Source of the DNA: Hermodice carunculata
Taxonomy: Eukaryota > Annelida > Polychaeta > Eunicida > Amphinomidae
Assembly: GCA_964020975.1 (NCBI GenBank)
Contig: OZ026622.1
Coordinates: 87,779,187 to 87,843,186 of the forward strand
Direction: 5' to 3'
Length of the DNA: 64,000 nucleotides
In this document: piece by piece, positions 36,193 through 48,931 of the stretch
Numbering within the stretch: position 1 is the stretch's first letter
Layout: every line of letters starts with the position of its first letter
Program-made: the position numbers and the translations under genes
Notes under the pieces: model-generated
Databases searched by the model: none
What the model saw: only the letters and a program-made list of their open reading frames with translations
Told to the model about the DNA's origin: nothing

Positions 36193-36410
36193 TTAACTAT
36201 CATAACTGTACAGCGGTGTCAACTACTGTAATTGTGCTGTGTACAATGGTTCCTCTTTTGAGACACCATTTGGTTTTCCAGCCTTTTATCAGGTTCTTTC
36301 ATGCTTTTTGTTATTTGATCACCATTTATCAGAAGACAACCTACTTCAATAGACCATTTGTGGCTGCGTGGCAGGAACACAGCATATACTTTGAGCTCTT
36401 AAAGTGCTGA

Positions 36411-36577
36411 CTTAAGATTGAGTCAACAGCTTTCCTGACTAAGACAAGTTCTTGGTTTAGACTAGTCCTGCTGGTATTTGAATGAAAGGTATCTTCATGA
36501 GGAATTTGATTCTTTCAACCATTATATGTTTAACGGTTATGAGAAAACCACTATAGCAGTGATTAGCACTTCAATGG
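36411..36577 (+). mobile_element. Partial TTAA-type palindromic element, CTCTTT subfamily
   Basis: Begins TTAAGATTGAGTCAACAGC, lacks most of the hairpin's second arm, continues with CTGGTATTTGAATGAAAGGT and ends GTGATTAGCACTTCAATGG before TTAA at 36578-36581. Confidence 0.6.
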
Positions 36578-36807
36578 TTAATATGTTAACATTTAAAAAC
36601 TCCAAACTAAAAGATGTACTGTTAAACCACACAAGGTATTTGGATACAACATTCAAACTTATGCCTTTAGTGTGTCTGGAAACCAATCACTTGGTGGTCT
36701 TTCATTGGAGAGGCAGCCCCTCCTTGGAGGGACCACTATGACAACAGACCACCTCCCTTTTAAGACCACACTTATCAGGTCCCAAATGTTATTCTCTCTG
36801 ATTTGAA

Positions 36808-36955
36808 TTAAGACTGAGTCAACAGCTTTTATTGGCATGTTATGTTGTTAAATCTCAGCAACAAACTGTCAGTCAAACTGTTTTTCATTACTGTTGGAAT
36901 TGGTTGAAAACACTGAAGCAGACGACACTTGACCACCAGCTGGTTTAAGCGGGAA
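36808..36955 (+). mobile_element. Fragment of TTAA-type element, CCCTTT subfamily
   Basis: Retains TTAAGACTGAGTCAACAGCT, then the family's GTCAGTCAAACTGTTTTTCA and GAAAACACTGAAGCAGACGA. Both termini are lost. Confidence 0.65.
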
Positions 36956-37176
36956 CAGCTACCCTCCTTTGTGGGACCACTTGCTTTATGGGCACTTTTG
37001 AACCTGTTCTACAGGTTGGTTTCTATAGGGAGGGACTGCAAGTCAGAACAGCTATTGTTCACATTTTGACAGCCCTGAATTCTGTTCCTTTTTTTAAGAC
37101 AAGCCTATCCTGTTGTCGACTTTAAAACAGCAAGAAATAAATCAATTTACATCATACCAAAACATGATGTGTTTAA

Positions 37177-37658
37177 CCCTTTCCTGGTCAGAATATTACT
37201 GAGTCAACAGCTTTTCCTGCCATGGCCACACCAAGGAAAGCTGTTGACCTGGGCCATGTCACCATGACATGTCTTATCTACAATTCTGAAAAAAAATTAT
37301 ACCGTATTCATTCCAACTGTAGCACACCCCCTACTTGGGGTTTTATTAAAAATTCAATATTTTTCAACATTTTTAAAAAAATTACTTTTTCTGATGAAAG
37401 AAGGGGGTTCATTGTTGTTATTTTATGGTACATGTATATGGATTCTATAATAAGTGTAATTGCTTGTGGTATTGTAAATTAAGACATATCATTATCACAA
37501 AACTCCACGAAAACCATGTTTGCTCAAGGAAATCTTTGCATTATCACAGCATGCTACTATTGGAATGAATACCATATTTACATGAAATTTAAGTAACACC
37601 ATTAAAGCAGATGACAATTAACATTTTATACCTTTTGGGCAAGTTGGGCACGAAAGGG
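37177..37658 (+). mobile_element. TTAA-flanked palindromic element carrying a nested insertion
   Basis: TTAA at 37173-37176 and 37659-37662. Left end CCCTTTCCTGGTCAG, then GAGTCAACAGCTTTTCCTGC and its partner AAGGAAAGCTGTTGACC. After about 120 bp it is interrupted by the CCGTATTC-family element at 37302-37574. Without that insertion its length (about 207 bp) is near the family norm. Confidence 0.78.
37302..37574. mobile_element. Miniature inverted-repeat element, CCGTATTC family, copy 3 (nested)
   Basis: 273 bp between TA dinucleotides at 37300-37301 and 37575-37576. Left end CCGTATTCATTCCAACTGTA; right end in reverse TGGTATTCATTCCAATAGTA. It sits inside the TTAA-type element at 37177-37658 and so is younger than it. 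Confidence 0.75.
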
Positions 37659-38689
37659 TTAAAGACACACCCACTTCACCACCGACTCTGTCTTTTCCTC
37701 TCCTCAACCACCTCTGGAAATTACTTTACAAGATCTATTTGGTGACTACATAATTGGCTGATCCCTGGTCAAAGTCTGATTTACAAGTCAGGTTTCTAAT
37801 TGAAGATTCAAGAACCATGAAGCTAAAATGATTAGCCATAACTGAATTAAGTGCCTGGTAGCATGCAGGATAATTAGTTGCAGCTAAAAGAACTTTAATA
37901 TTGCTGTGTTATGTTGACCAGTGACTGATCCATTTGCTTAAATTTTGTATGTACCTGTACTGCAGCTCCACAACTGGCAGCTATCATTTCAATGTCATCT
38001 TAACCTCTTGTCTAGTCTGTATGTAGGTCGGTCACCTAAATGTTCATCTATTTCAGAATGTGAAGCGCTGTCCAAGAATTGTATCAATGTCCTAGACAGT
38101 GACAACGAAAGGCAGACCTGGAGAAAAAAATTCCAATTCAGTGCAAAAAAAGTGTCATCTTCATGTCACTAGGAGCTGGGTTACAATGAAAACGTATGTG
38201 GCAACACAGACTGAAAAATGTCACCACCACCCCCTCCAATTAATACATGCAGCCAAGTTCTGAAGAATTTTCTTTGCTACCTTATTTTTTTTACTGCAGT
38301 CACAGAAGCTGCAATGAGAAGATACATGGAGCCTGTTTAATACTTTGAATTGACAGAACCATCATTTGCTTATGCACACACAAAAATCTGCTGAAGAAAT
38401 TAGCCTATTCAAATTGAATAGAATGTTTCCTAACAAAAAAGGTGAAAAAGTTAAGTCACATTTGACAAAATCTTTATCGCATCAAGTTTTTTAGTTCTCA
38501 ATGTAACCCAGTTATTTTTAATGCAAGTCCCTTTTTTTTATTTTTTCCAACTTGGAATTAGGTTTCATTGGGATTGAGGTAACTGTACTTTTTGGGAGTT
38601 TTATCAGACAGCACTGTGTCCCTATTTTCTATTTCTGCCTGAAGGATGTAACACTGATGTATTCGCATGCTACTTTTTCCCATTAAAAT

Positions 38690-38760
38690 TCATCAGTCAA
38701 CAGCTTTCCCTGGTGTGCTCCCTGTGCCAAGGTGAGCTGCTCACTCAAACCCCATATGGC
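38690..38760 (+). mobile_element. Hairpin fragment of a TTAA-type element
   Basis: CAGTCAACAGCTTTCCCTGG followed by CCAAGGTGAGCTGCT is a degraded version of the family hairpin. No termini remain. Confidence 0.35.
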
Positions 38761-39714
38761 TGTATAATGAGTCAAGTCTTCTCGCCCTGATGGTTCTTTT
38801 TTCACACATTATATTTCAGACCTCTACGGGCAATGACCAATCTCAACTTTAAGCCCCTGCCCAGCTACATCACTGATGTTGTAAAATCTGGCCCTTTATG
38901 CAATTTTGATGATTTTTGATTATATTTGTACATATATTTCATTCGTCTGGTTTCTGGTTCCTTGCTTTTCATTTCTCTCCATGTTTACTGTCATCGCCAA
39001 CATACACTGCTCATTTTTTCCACTTTACTTTTGATGAAATGAATGCCCATTTGATCCTTTTCTCATACATCAAGTGAAGGATGTTTGACCTGAGCAAAAA
39101 AATAATCACACCTAAGGTCATTCAAATTGGCCATAAATAAAAAGCCTAATAAGAACCACTTAAGACTGTGTAGGGGTAATTTGGCAGCCCATTTGCTGAC
39201 AAATGTGTCCCTTGTAGTCATGGATAGGGCCTGCCAGCTATGGCTAATAATTAGGTAATGATAGACCACACAGTCATTTAATTGTGAGAGGTCTAAGCTG
39301 TCACACTATCCCCGAGCTATGGGCACACGTCTCCCACTAGCCCTACAACCTGCATGTACTAGGACAGTTTTGGTAGTGGTAATACATCATTCAAATCACT
39401 CAATTGAAACCAAAATTGGTCAAAATTGCCCCCAATTTAGTAATATTCGTATCTACCTTCTGCCCCTTATCCGTGGAATAACCTGTTCAGTTTCATTCTT
39501 GGAGGATCCTATAGTGTGAGAACAAGGGGTGGCAGGCTGATTTACTGGACGGAAAAGTTTTAACTGCAGACCTTTCTCATTATACTTTTATTGTCCATGT
39601 AACAATAATAGAAACCTATCATATTTACAAAACAAGTAATTCCTCATTTCACATGGAAAAATATGAAGCATGTGCATTTTGTACAGCTGTCTTTGTCTGC
39701 AATACCAGCAAAAC

Positions 39715-39735
39715 GGGGGGGGGGGGGGGGGGGGG
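39715..39735. repeat. Poly-G tract
   Basis: About 20 consecutive G followed by a short GA run. Confidence 0.95.
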
Positions 39736-40059
39736 GAGAGAGAGGGCAGAATGACATGCACTTTCATAATGTAATAAAATGATGATTAATTATTAGTAAT
39801 CACAAACAGTCTCAATCTGAATTTGTAACTGGACACAATGAAAAACATGGAATATATGCGTTGTCAGTCCAGGGAGCAAATTGTCATGAAGATCATTCTT
39901 TTATTGTCCACTGAACAGGCAAATCACTTTTAAATGTTAGAAAGCACTTTCTGGGGAATGGTGCAAATACCGACAAAATATAGCAGCATTGCCCTAATAA
40001 CCTTTTGGCTGCAGCTCTTTCCATTGTTATCACAGTGACCCTAGACAAGGAAATTATGA

Positions 40060-40435
40060 AAGTTTCCCCCTGTGACCTTGAAACAGGTCAAGGTCACTAA
40101 TATGCTATCTCATCAAAGCAATCCATAAGATGGACCCTCACACCAAATTTGGTTGGGGTAGTTCTTTCTCAGGCTACCGCAGTGACACTGAACACAGCAT
40201 ATCAAAGTTGACCCTGTGACCTTTGAAACAGGTCAAGGTCACTGATATGCCATCTCATCAAAGCAATCCTTACGATGGACCCACACACCTAATTTGGTTG
40301 GTATAGCTCTTTCTCAAGTTACAGCAGTGACACTGAACACAGTATGTCAAAGTTGACCCCTGTGACACAGTATGTCCAAAGTTGACCCCTGTGACCCTCA
40401 AGAACAGTCAAACTCAATCCAGGAACCCATACACC
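40060..40435. repeat. About 146-bp tandem units with TGTGACC ... TCAAGGTCA
   Basis: Units begin near 40072, 40218 and 40389 with TGTGACCTTGAAACAGGTCA or variants; the third is diverged, and a short piece is duplicated around 40350-40390. Each of the first two has facing TGACCT and AGGTCA half-sites, with TCAAGGTCA at 40088-40096 and 40235-40243. Confidence 0.8.
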
Positions 40436-40744
40436 AAAGTCAGTTGGGGTAGATCTTTCTATTCTTCAAGTTATTGCAAAGTCAGCTGTGAATGGATGAC
40501 ATTATGGCAACCATACTGTTTGGCCAAGTATGGCTGAGGGGTAAAAATGAGTACTTTATGAAAATGATGAGAATATTGAATGAAATAAGGATGACGCTAA
40601 CTTATCGGAGGAGGGAGGAAGAAGATCCTTATTACGATTATTAGTCATGACGGTTGTTAATTCAGCCTTACTTTACTTTTTGCAGCACTGGTTACAAGTT
40701 AGAACTAACTTCGCGTTACTGCAGCTGAAACTGAGATTATCGTA

Positions 40745-41190
40745 ATACTGAGCTAAAACTGACACAGAATTTTTTTGATGTAGCCATTACATTCACAATA
40801 TCATACAGCTGTAGCTAAAACTGACACAGAATTTTTTTGATGTAGCTATTACATTCACAACATCATACAGCTGTAGCTAAAACTGACACAGAATTTTTTT
40901 GATGTAGCTATTACATTCACAATATCATACAGCTGTAGCTAAAACTGACATAGCATCGTAATGCTAAAGCTAAGACTGTTGATACTGCTGTCACTTAAAC
41001 TAAAAGAATATTATAATGCTGTAGCTAAAACTGACACAGTACCATGATGTTGTGACTAAAACTGATAGGTTAATACAATGCTGTAGCTAAAACTGACACT
41101 CTGTCATAATCCTCTTCCCAAAACTGATTAAGAATAGCCATGCCATAGCTATAACAGAAGCAGCATTATCATGCCATAGCTAAAACCCAA
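40745..41190. repeat. Minisatellite, 62-bp units grading into shorter degenerate units
   Basis: Three nearly identical 62-bp units (GTAGCTAAAACTGACACAGA, TTTTTTTGATGTAGCTATTA, CATTCACAATATCATACAGC) from 40745 to 40945, then about six diverged units of 30-45 bp that keep GCTGTAGCTAAAACTGACA. Confidence 0.9.
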
Positions 41191-43553
41191 ACTAACATTT
41201 TAATTTTTGAAATTAAAGAGTGAATGGATCATGAATGTATACACGATGCCAAAGAATCATCTAGGAACGGCAAAGGGCAAGTCTGACATCATAAGGGGCT
41301 TGGACAGTCTACTGCCAATGAATGGTGTACAAACAAAGCAGTTGAAAAACCTGGCCACAGTTACATGTATTTTCAAAGCTTTTGCACTAAAACTCAGTAA
41401 ATAATTTACAGCTTGCTTCCTGTGTTTAAACAGCAAAAGTTTACATATACATGTGCATGTATACATGATATATGTGTACATTCTTAAATGCTGTATACAT
41501 GATATATGTATACAGTCTCAAATGATAATTATAACCAGCAGGAATATATATATACAGTCTTTGTGTGCCGCAGCTGCCCCCAGTGACGGAACACCAGAAC
41601 CATATTGTAGACCTGACTATATACATTATTTCCAAGCTTTTTCAGATCTGGCCATAATTCATCAAAGTTTTCCTCTTATGTGTATCAAAAACAGCAGGAT
41701 CAAAAGGTATGGGCATGCAGTAGGAAGTAGCCAATTTCATAACACAGCAATGCCAGGAAATCTGAATTTATGCTCAGTGCTTTGCAAGTCTTCTGAGAGA
41801 TCTCTAGCTTTGCACCATCTTGTTGCTTTCCTGATTCACTGACAGAACCCCGTGTCCTGCTGTGCGTGGTCTTCCTTGATGCCTTAACATCATGGAAGCT
41901 TCAGGTTCAGACATACAGCTTTCAACTATTTTTTTTTTTTTCTTAAATTCCACAGCCATATGTTTATTTTGCTTTTTTTTTTTTCACAGAGTGAGTAACC
42001 CATCTAAAGAGTTGACTCATTGCCATCAGTGCAAACATTGTCCTGTCTCTGTTTCAAAGTAACAAAGCAAATTTGTCTGAGATGGACTACAAAGTGGTTC
42101 CTACCATTTGGAGGTGTACCGTCTGAAGCATCGTCTCCTGGCATCTGAATGCCATACATTTGTAGTCTTCTGACAAATAGATGCATTCTTACACTTCCCT
42201 TAAGGGCCAAGATTTGCAACCTGTGATTGGGCTGTCTTCTTGTCCATGTTTACCATATATATTTGACCCCAAAAGTGCCTTAGGTGCTTGCGAAATTGGG
42301 ACAGCAGGAGGTATGCTTCCACATTGATCCTATACCATAGTGTACATGTACACTGTTTTTCGTAGCAGCAACGGCATGACTTGCCAGGCAATGCAAAAAC
42401 CACTGAGTGAAGACCTGGCACATTGTTATTTGAACAAAGGCTTACTTTATGACTAATATGAATAAGACATTGATACTGGTGCAGGGATGGGTGGGGTAAA
42501 CATTTTTGTTCTTGATATTGACAAAATGAGTCAACTGTAAATTAAAACCCAGGATTGGGAAGAGTGAACATTGTGCATGTCGGTAACTTTGTACTTGCAA
42601 CGTAAAAAACTAAAGGTTTGTAATATCACAGAGACTACTGCTAACATGTTGACAGTCTCTAACCATTGTACTTTTGATACAGACTGACGAGCCTCTGTGC
42701 ACCTGTAGCGCAGCAGTAACATCCGCCAATAGCTGTGGCCATCTCACTTATCTCACATAGACAGCCATTGTACCCGTCGCGTGTACACTATACAGGACAG
42801 TGCATGTATATCCATAGAAATAATTCATGGAATATTTTTTTTGTTTGATTTCCATGTGTGTACATATTTTTTTTATTTGATGTTGATTTGGATATGCTTC
42901 ATTGCTGACTAACTCGCCTCAACCAGATTCGCAATTGATGAAAATTTTCTTGCATGTAACTGCTGTGCCAGAAAGATGAATATGACATGTAACGGTACAT
43001 GGATTTAGAGATTTAAGTTTGTTAAGTTTCTCTTTATGTTAAATTAAATATGAATAAATGTAAAAACATACCTGGATAATGATATAGACCCTGGCTGTAG
43101 AAATATGAACGTGGCACGTTACAACAGACCAAGAGAATTACGACTGGTATAACAACCCTTTGCCACTCAAAGTTAGACTGAGCGAAGGACAGACAACAGT
43201 CCTTCTTGTTATAGGCTGGGCCCTCAGTACTCAACTCAGGCCAAGGAAAGGACAGAAAACTTCTAATTATCTCAATTATGATGTAACTAGACCAGTCTCA
43301 TCTTGCTTACGTACATCAATGCAAATTCTGTTTTGATCATTTTGAAATTGTGAATTAAAGTGCATGCAAACTGCTAATAGTAGAAAAGTGAAAGAAATAC
43401 AAGTGACGGAGTAATGAGAGTGTTTTGCACGTCTTGAAAACTGGCACACAATTATATTTTGTATTTGACTGGTCATTTATCTTTTGCTTGTACATGTACT
43501 GGGAACTTCATCAATGGGTTGAAGCACAGAATACTCTTTAATGACTTAGTTAA

Positions 43554-43736
43554 CCCTTTCCCCTTAAACTGGCTAAAACTTGCAGCCATTCAAATGCCAT
43601 TTACTTTATGTTTTCAACTAATTTTACCAGTAATTACATATAAATTCTAACATGCCCCAGGTCAACAGCTTTCCTTGTCATGGGTTGAGCATTTAGTACC
43701 CAATGCATGCCAAGGACAGCTGCTGACTTAGTTCCA
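43554..43736 (-). mobile_element. TTAA-type palindromic element, right end degraded
   Basis: TTAA at 43550-43553, then CCCTTTCCCCTTAAACTGGC. The hairpin arms GGTCAACAGCTTTCCTTGTC and GCCAAGGACAGCTGCTGACT are present. The right terminus is not recognisable. Confidence 0.72.
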
Positions 43737-44103
43737 GGAGGAACATGTTTTAAAAAAAAAATGTAGAGGGAGTCTGCTTGCATGGATCATTGAAAAAGTT
43801 TGAAATTTCCCATTGAAAATACAATCACCTTGTCGAACTTGGTCTCTCAAGACAGGTTTATCTTTCAAATATAGCTTCACTTTCCACAGGCACTCTCTCT
43901 TTCTCTCAATTAAACATTTGTATTACAGAGTGCTCTTGACAGTTCAAAATTTACCCTGCCATTTTATTTTGCTCCCTGCCCCTTTTTCAGATTTTTGCAC
44001 CTATTATTTGGCTTTTTGTTGCCGTACCTACCAACATGTATCACTCAAAAGCAGATTCACTTTGATTTGGCAAATCTGGTACAGATTTCAATTTTGTTCA
44101 TAT

Positions 44104-44134
44104 ATATGTGTGTGTGTGTATGTATGTATGTATG

Positions 44135-44210
<76 letters not shown>
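44104..44210. repeat. Compound microsatellite (TG)n-(TATG)n-(CA)n
   Basis: TG units (44107-44119), TATG units (44120-44137) and about 36 CA units (44139-44210). The TG and CA parts are complementary and can fold on each other. Confidence 0.96.
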
Positions 44211-44216
<6 letters not shown>

Positions 44217-45369
44217 ATTTTAGACTCCTATTTCTGGTCTGTGTTCACAAGCCCTAGTTGCTCCCTATGTAATGTTAAAAGTACTCTTTTTCATTTAAAA
44301 AGTCTCTTCAAAGGTACAGAGACGCTGTTACAATGCAAAATCAAGAGGGAGGAGAGCCCATTTTTGGGCAAAATTAAGGTGTATAACTGTGGATTCTAAG
44401 AGAAACATACATAAATTATACAAATGATTCAAAGAGAAATCAAAAGCAAACATATCATCAATTAAACAAATTTTGGTAAGGCCCCTTGGTTGCCATTAAT
44501 TTGCCCCCTGGAGGGTATTCAAGTCATTATACAATGCAAAGACCAAAATGTTTTCCTTATTTTAACACTTTGTGTCACAACACCAGCCTGTGCACATATG
44601 CAATGTTAACCGTATTCTGTTTCAAAGAAGCGGGAGTCACAACTTCCACTGGTTTTGATTGGCCAACATATGCCCAATCAAAAACCCTGGACAGTTGTTG
44701 ACGTGGGCTTTGCTCCCTGGTATGCTCCCCTGACAGGACTACCCTACAATATTGATTCAAACTATTGTCTAAAAATGAAAGATCTCTTTATAGACATCGA
44801 AGCAAGATGACATTTGACATCAGGGCACTTAAGGGTGATTTGTGCTGGAAAAGGGTTAAAATCCAGTCTGGATCATGCGAATTTTGTTTATCTTTGACAA
44901 TTGCGATGATTATTGTTGATATGTCAACACTTTAAGTAGGGCATCCGCTTGGATCATTGGGCCTTATATAAACAGTGTACATTGATGTTATCTTTACTTG
45001 CAAAACTTAAATACGGGCCATGTGAACAGCCCCTGCTCAGCTGATAAAGAAAAAGTCACTCAAAAAATGTCTCCACATAAGTTGGGACTCAACATCAGCT
45101 AAAGCTTCAACTGACTTAAGAATCAAATGAGTAAAGCTGAGCTGAGTGTAGCAGAACTTTGAGCTGATAGTATATGGATTTTAATGACCCAAATACTTGA
45201 CCGAGTGACCTACTTTTGCTAAGACATGCATTTTATATCTGGCACGTGTTACTAAGATTTAATAAAACCAAGTAAAAAGACAAAAACATTGCAGGCCAAA
45301 TATACAGTCACTGGATATCACTGACCCAGATACTTGACCTCCTGACCTAGTTTTACTACAAAACATATA

Positions 45370-45546
45370 CAGAAGTCCCTCCTCTGAGAGACCGCCCCTA
45401 GTGCCATCCACAAGATGGTCACATAAAGCAGGTGGTCCCTCAAAGGAGGTATATATAACATGAAAACTACAGAAAGACCTGACAACTGTGGTCTCTCAAA
45501 GGAGGTGGTCTCCCAAAGGAGTGGTCTTTCAAAGGAGGGACTACTG
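45370..45546. mobile_element. Mariner/pogo-type miniature element, 177 bp
   Basis: Flanked by TA. Left CAGAAGTCCCTCCTCTGAGA, right in reverse CAGTAGTCCCTCCTTTGAAA. The interior has GACCGCCCCTAGTGCCATCC, AAGATGGTCACATAAAGCAG and GTGGTCCCTCAAAGGAGGTA, shared with 55401-55580. Confidence 0.85.
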
Positions 45547-45830
45547 TATTTCAGACCTGACATAAATCTTTGTGACCATATATTGGTTTTGATCTCTGAA
45601 CCATTAGCTCTTTGGTCTTGTAAGCTGGTCACTTTTCTTACCGACGTATGGGGCTAACATTTTGGAAGCAAAGTGCATGTCTATACTGAGGTCTATAGTA
45701 GGCATGCATGGGACATATACCATAGGAAAAGCAGCCTTTTCAGGGAGGGATCCAGACTTCGAAAATTTATAGCCAAAATTGACAATATAGGAATAATTAA
45801 CAAAGATTCTGCCAGGACCCTGTCATAATA

Positions 45831-46231
45831 GACCTGTTCATACCCAGTTGTACCGAACTTTTCCGGACCATAATTAATTATGCATTCCATTGTTGGCCTG
45901 ATTGTCCAATCAGCAAGTAGCCAAGTCGGGCCCACACCGTCATATGTTTATAACGGATGCCACCACAAACTCTAGTGATTACAGCATGGATAGTGTGGAA
46001 CAGTGCAAATCTTTTACCTAAATTGTCACATCAGTGGTGAAATGTGCATTTATAGATTGCTGACGGTTTGAATTTTCGTTAAATCCAAGCACATCCTGTG
46101 TTTTACTTTCTTATGCTTCCACCGTCACAATCCATGTTTAATCCGGCAAGCGTGGCCGAGCACAAAATGTAAACAAAGCAGGGTGCGCTTCCCGAAGTGA
46201 ACCGAATAAACACGAGTCCTATGAACAGGTC
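45831..46231. mobile_element. Inverted-repeat element with GACCTGTTCATA ends
   Basis: 401 bp with perfect 12-bp terminal repeats GACCTGTTCATA (left) and TATGAACAGGTC (right), and weaker matching inward. The interior has an ATTGTCCAATCAGC sequence and mixed composition. No clear target duplication; only one copy seen. It ends 180 bp from the FoxP exon donor. Confidence 0.5.
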
Positions 46232-46411
46232 AATTCATTAACAAATATTTGAGCTAATGGTCAGAGTGGTCCCAGCTTCTCAAGAAACTAAAGCTTAAAG
46301 TTCTTATTAACTAAATGTACAACCTAGAGAATCATCAAATACTAACTACACACAATGATCTACACTGAATTTTAGATTTCTATATTTGTCCAGTTTGTAC
46401 ACAGTACTCAC

Positions 46412-46573
46412 TGGTTGAGATAGACGTACCGGTGTGACGGCCATGGAAGTGTCCCCTGTGCCATTTTCCGTGCTTATGTCTCCATTTGGTGTGTTAGTTC
46501 TCAGTTCTTTGCTTGTTGACAGGTTTATCGCTCCATCCTGTTCCGCTTCAGAGGTTTCCATCATCCCATTTTC
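46412..46573 (-). CDS. FoxP: FoxP, N-terminal exon with tandem Met start
   Basis: Exon of 162 bp, 54 codons, phase 0. Acceptor: a T-rich tract ending attcttgcag. Donor: CAACCA followed by gtgagt, close to consensus. The peptide reads ENG, then MMETSEAEQDGAINLSTSKE, LRTNTPNGDISTENGTGDTS and MAVTPVRLSQP. Vertebrate FOXP1, FOXP2 and FOXP4 begin MMQES or MMVES, followed by a short Ser/Asn/Gly-rich acidic stretch, so translation most simply starts at the first ATG (46564-46562), leaving nine 5'-UTR bases in this exon. If the exon at 62596-62772 is spliced on, these nine bases would be read as E-N-G in the same frame. In FOXP proteins this segment precedes the Q-rich region and has no folded domain. 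It joins in phase to the exon at 14946-15158. Confidence 0.87.
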
Positions 46574-46993
46574 CTGCAAGAATATGAGAGGCAAGAAAAT
46601 TTTAAAACAAAATCCAACGAACATTAATAGAAAATGTCATGCAGCCCTGACATCACTGTACTAAGCAGTCTCAGTAAGGGATGTTCTTGGTGGCAGTGCT
46701 GGTTCCCAGGCTATATTCATCATTTCCTGCTAACCAATGGCCAATATGGACAGTCCTCTTTTTTTTTTATCCCCCAGATGTCTCCACATGCAAGTATCAG
46801 CAACTGGAGAACTTATGAACAGTGGTGTCATCTGGGAGAACATACCATATTACTAGTTTACTTCCATATGTGCCTCAATAACTTTGATATTGACCATGCT
46901 CCGTACCACAACTGCTCTACATGGAACAATGTATAATGTTTCTTTCAGACCCTGGCAAAGTACACTTTTGATATAATTCACCTGCATATTTTA

Positions 46994-47180
46994 CCCTTTC
47001 TACTTAAACTGACTAAACCTAGCCAGGCGTTAAATGTCTGTTTCAATGTTTTATTGCTTTTTTCCAAACTTATTTTAAAAATAATGAAAACCAGTTTAAA
47101 TAAGAATTGTAATGAAACTTATCAAAATAAATTGGCCCAGTTCAGCAGCTTGCCTTGGTGTCAGTTGTGTTTAGTGGTTT
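46994..47180 (-). mobile_element. Heavily degraded TTAA-type element
   Basis: CCCTTTCTACTTAAACTGAC at the left, ATGAAACTTATCAAAATAAA in the middle and CAGCAGCTTGCCTTGGTGTC at the hairpin position follow the order of the copy at 57981-58212 with many changes. It ends next to the intact copy at 47193. Confidence 0.45.
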
Positions 47181-47192
47181 ATGCAGTCTTAA

Positions 47193-47424
47193 CCCTTTCC
47201 CCCTTGAATTAAGACTGAGTCAACAGCTTTCCTTGGCATGGGTTGGGCACTAAGTGCACAACCCATGCCAAGGACAGCTGTTGACCTGGGGCATGTGATC
47301 TTGATAAGTGTCACGTACATTTCTCAGTCAAATTGTTTTTCATAACTGTTGAAATTAGTTGAAAACACTGAAGCAGACGACATTTGACCACCAGCCGGTT
47401 TTGGCCGGTTTGAGGGGGAAAGGG
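47193..47424 (+). mobile_element. TTAA-flanked palindromic miniature element, intact, CCCTTT subfamily
   Basis: 232 bp, TTAA at 47189-47192 and 47425-47428. Left end CCCTTTCCCCCTTGAATTAA, right end in reverse CCCTTTCCCCCTCAAACCGG. The hairpin with arms of about 32 bp spans roughly 47219-47284 and centres on GGGCACTAAGTGC. Same length as the copy at 57981-58212, in the opposite orientation. Confidence 0.92.
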
Positions 47425-47428
47425 TTAA

Positions 47429-47459
47429 AATTAAGTCTTATTTCAAGGGGGAAAGGGTT
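47429..47459 (-). mobile_element. Solo terminus of a TTAA-type element
   Basis: AATTAAGTCTTATTTCAAG followed by GGGGAAAGGGTTA is a second, separate terminus immediately after the intact copy at 47193-47424. Confidence 0.55.
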
Positions 47460-48931
47460 ACGCACATACAGCGATAAAATGTATTGTGGGGTCTATATAA
47501 ATGGCGACAATGCCAGTGACTCATGTCTGGATACAGCAAGGGCCAGACTAACTGTCCAGTTTGACTAGCATTTTATCCAACTGAGTAGCCATGCACTCAA
47601 ATTACCCACAAATTGATTAGCAAATGGATTGGCGAATCCAGCTATTTTATGTACCACTACACAGCTTGAAATATGAGTACGTGTACTACAATACCTCCGA
47701 TAAGAAACATAAAAGCCTCTAAGTGAACCAGCACATGTTTTCGGTTGAAAGTAAGTGCTTTGTGTATGGTGTATTGTGCACAACTATAAATTCATAATCG
47801 CCAATGTAACATAATCTGCAATTGAGATTCCTCCGAAAATTTTGTAATTTTTTGAGAACACAGTGGTGACCCCTATGGTGATAAACAACCAATTTTATAG
47901 GACCACCTTCTAAGCAAACACTCTGCAGTGTTATTTACCACTCTATTAATGGTCACCTCTGTCAGCAGACCACAAAGCACCAGTTCACGGGGGTAGCCTT
48001 TGAAGACACGTATTACTGTGCCAGTATACAGGGTTTACAAAGTAGCTACACAACTGTTTGAAAATACATCCTGATGCTTAGAAATGTATTACAAGTCTAC
48101 ATGTACACAAATTTAGTTTTGCACACTCTAAACCCTATATATTCTAAATAAGTGGAAACCAGGAATAATTTCAGCAATATTTATGGCATTCTTTAAAAAC
48201 CACTTATATGTAAATATATACATATATCAATCACAAATAATAAGACTGGTGCCTAGGGCTGTGTGCTCACACAATTGTATTTCCAAAATTACAATATACA
48301 AAACTATGAAAACCAATGGATGTGGATATTTTTATTTGCCCTCCTGCTCTCATCTATCAGGTATAAATGTTAAACCACAGCCACATGTAGGTTAATAAAA
48401 AACAACTTTTGACAAACTGTTCAGTAACGCTCCATAATTACAATAAACACAAAATTACTTCCATTTCCCTTGCCTGCAAAAAATTAGGTGAAATGTATAA
48501 AAGGTTTCTAATCATCTGCATAATAGCCATTGAGCACCGCACACTCAGTTTGTACTGCTAATTCATGGGTATGTAATTTTCTATCTGGTGTGCCTAGCAG
48601 AAGAAATATATGCAGTGCTAGGCTGCTGTACCAGTTACGAAACAATATCAATCAACATAATAACTTGGTTTATACTTCACTTATTTTTTTTCTCATTCTA
48701 ATTTGAGAACAGAAGTGAAACTTTCAAAAAGAAATGCAGTTCTCCCCTAAGAATGATCTGACAATGCAGTTTTTACCTGCATGGCACACCTTCCTGTGAC
48801 CTTTACTTCATTTCTAGCGATAGACTGGTATACATGTATGAAAAATGGTCAATGAAAAGTTAAAACTACATGCATTTGAGACTGTACATTCAAGACCCTG
48901 GAATCTGGGTCTTTAATTCACCTGTAATTAA

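Noticed and set aside
43813-44399. 134-codon plus-strand frames with long Thr-His runs
   Set aside because: Created by the (CA)n microsatellite; no coding character on either side.
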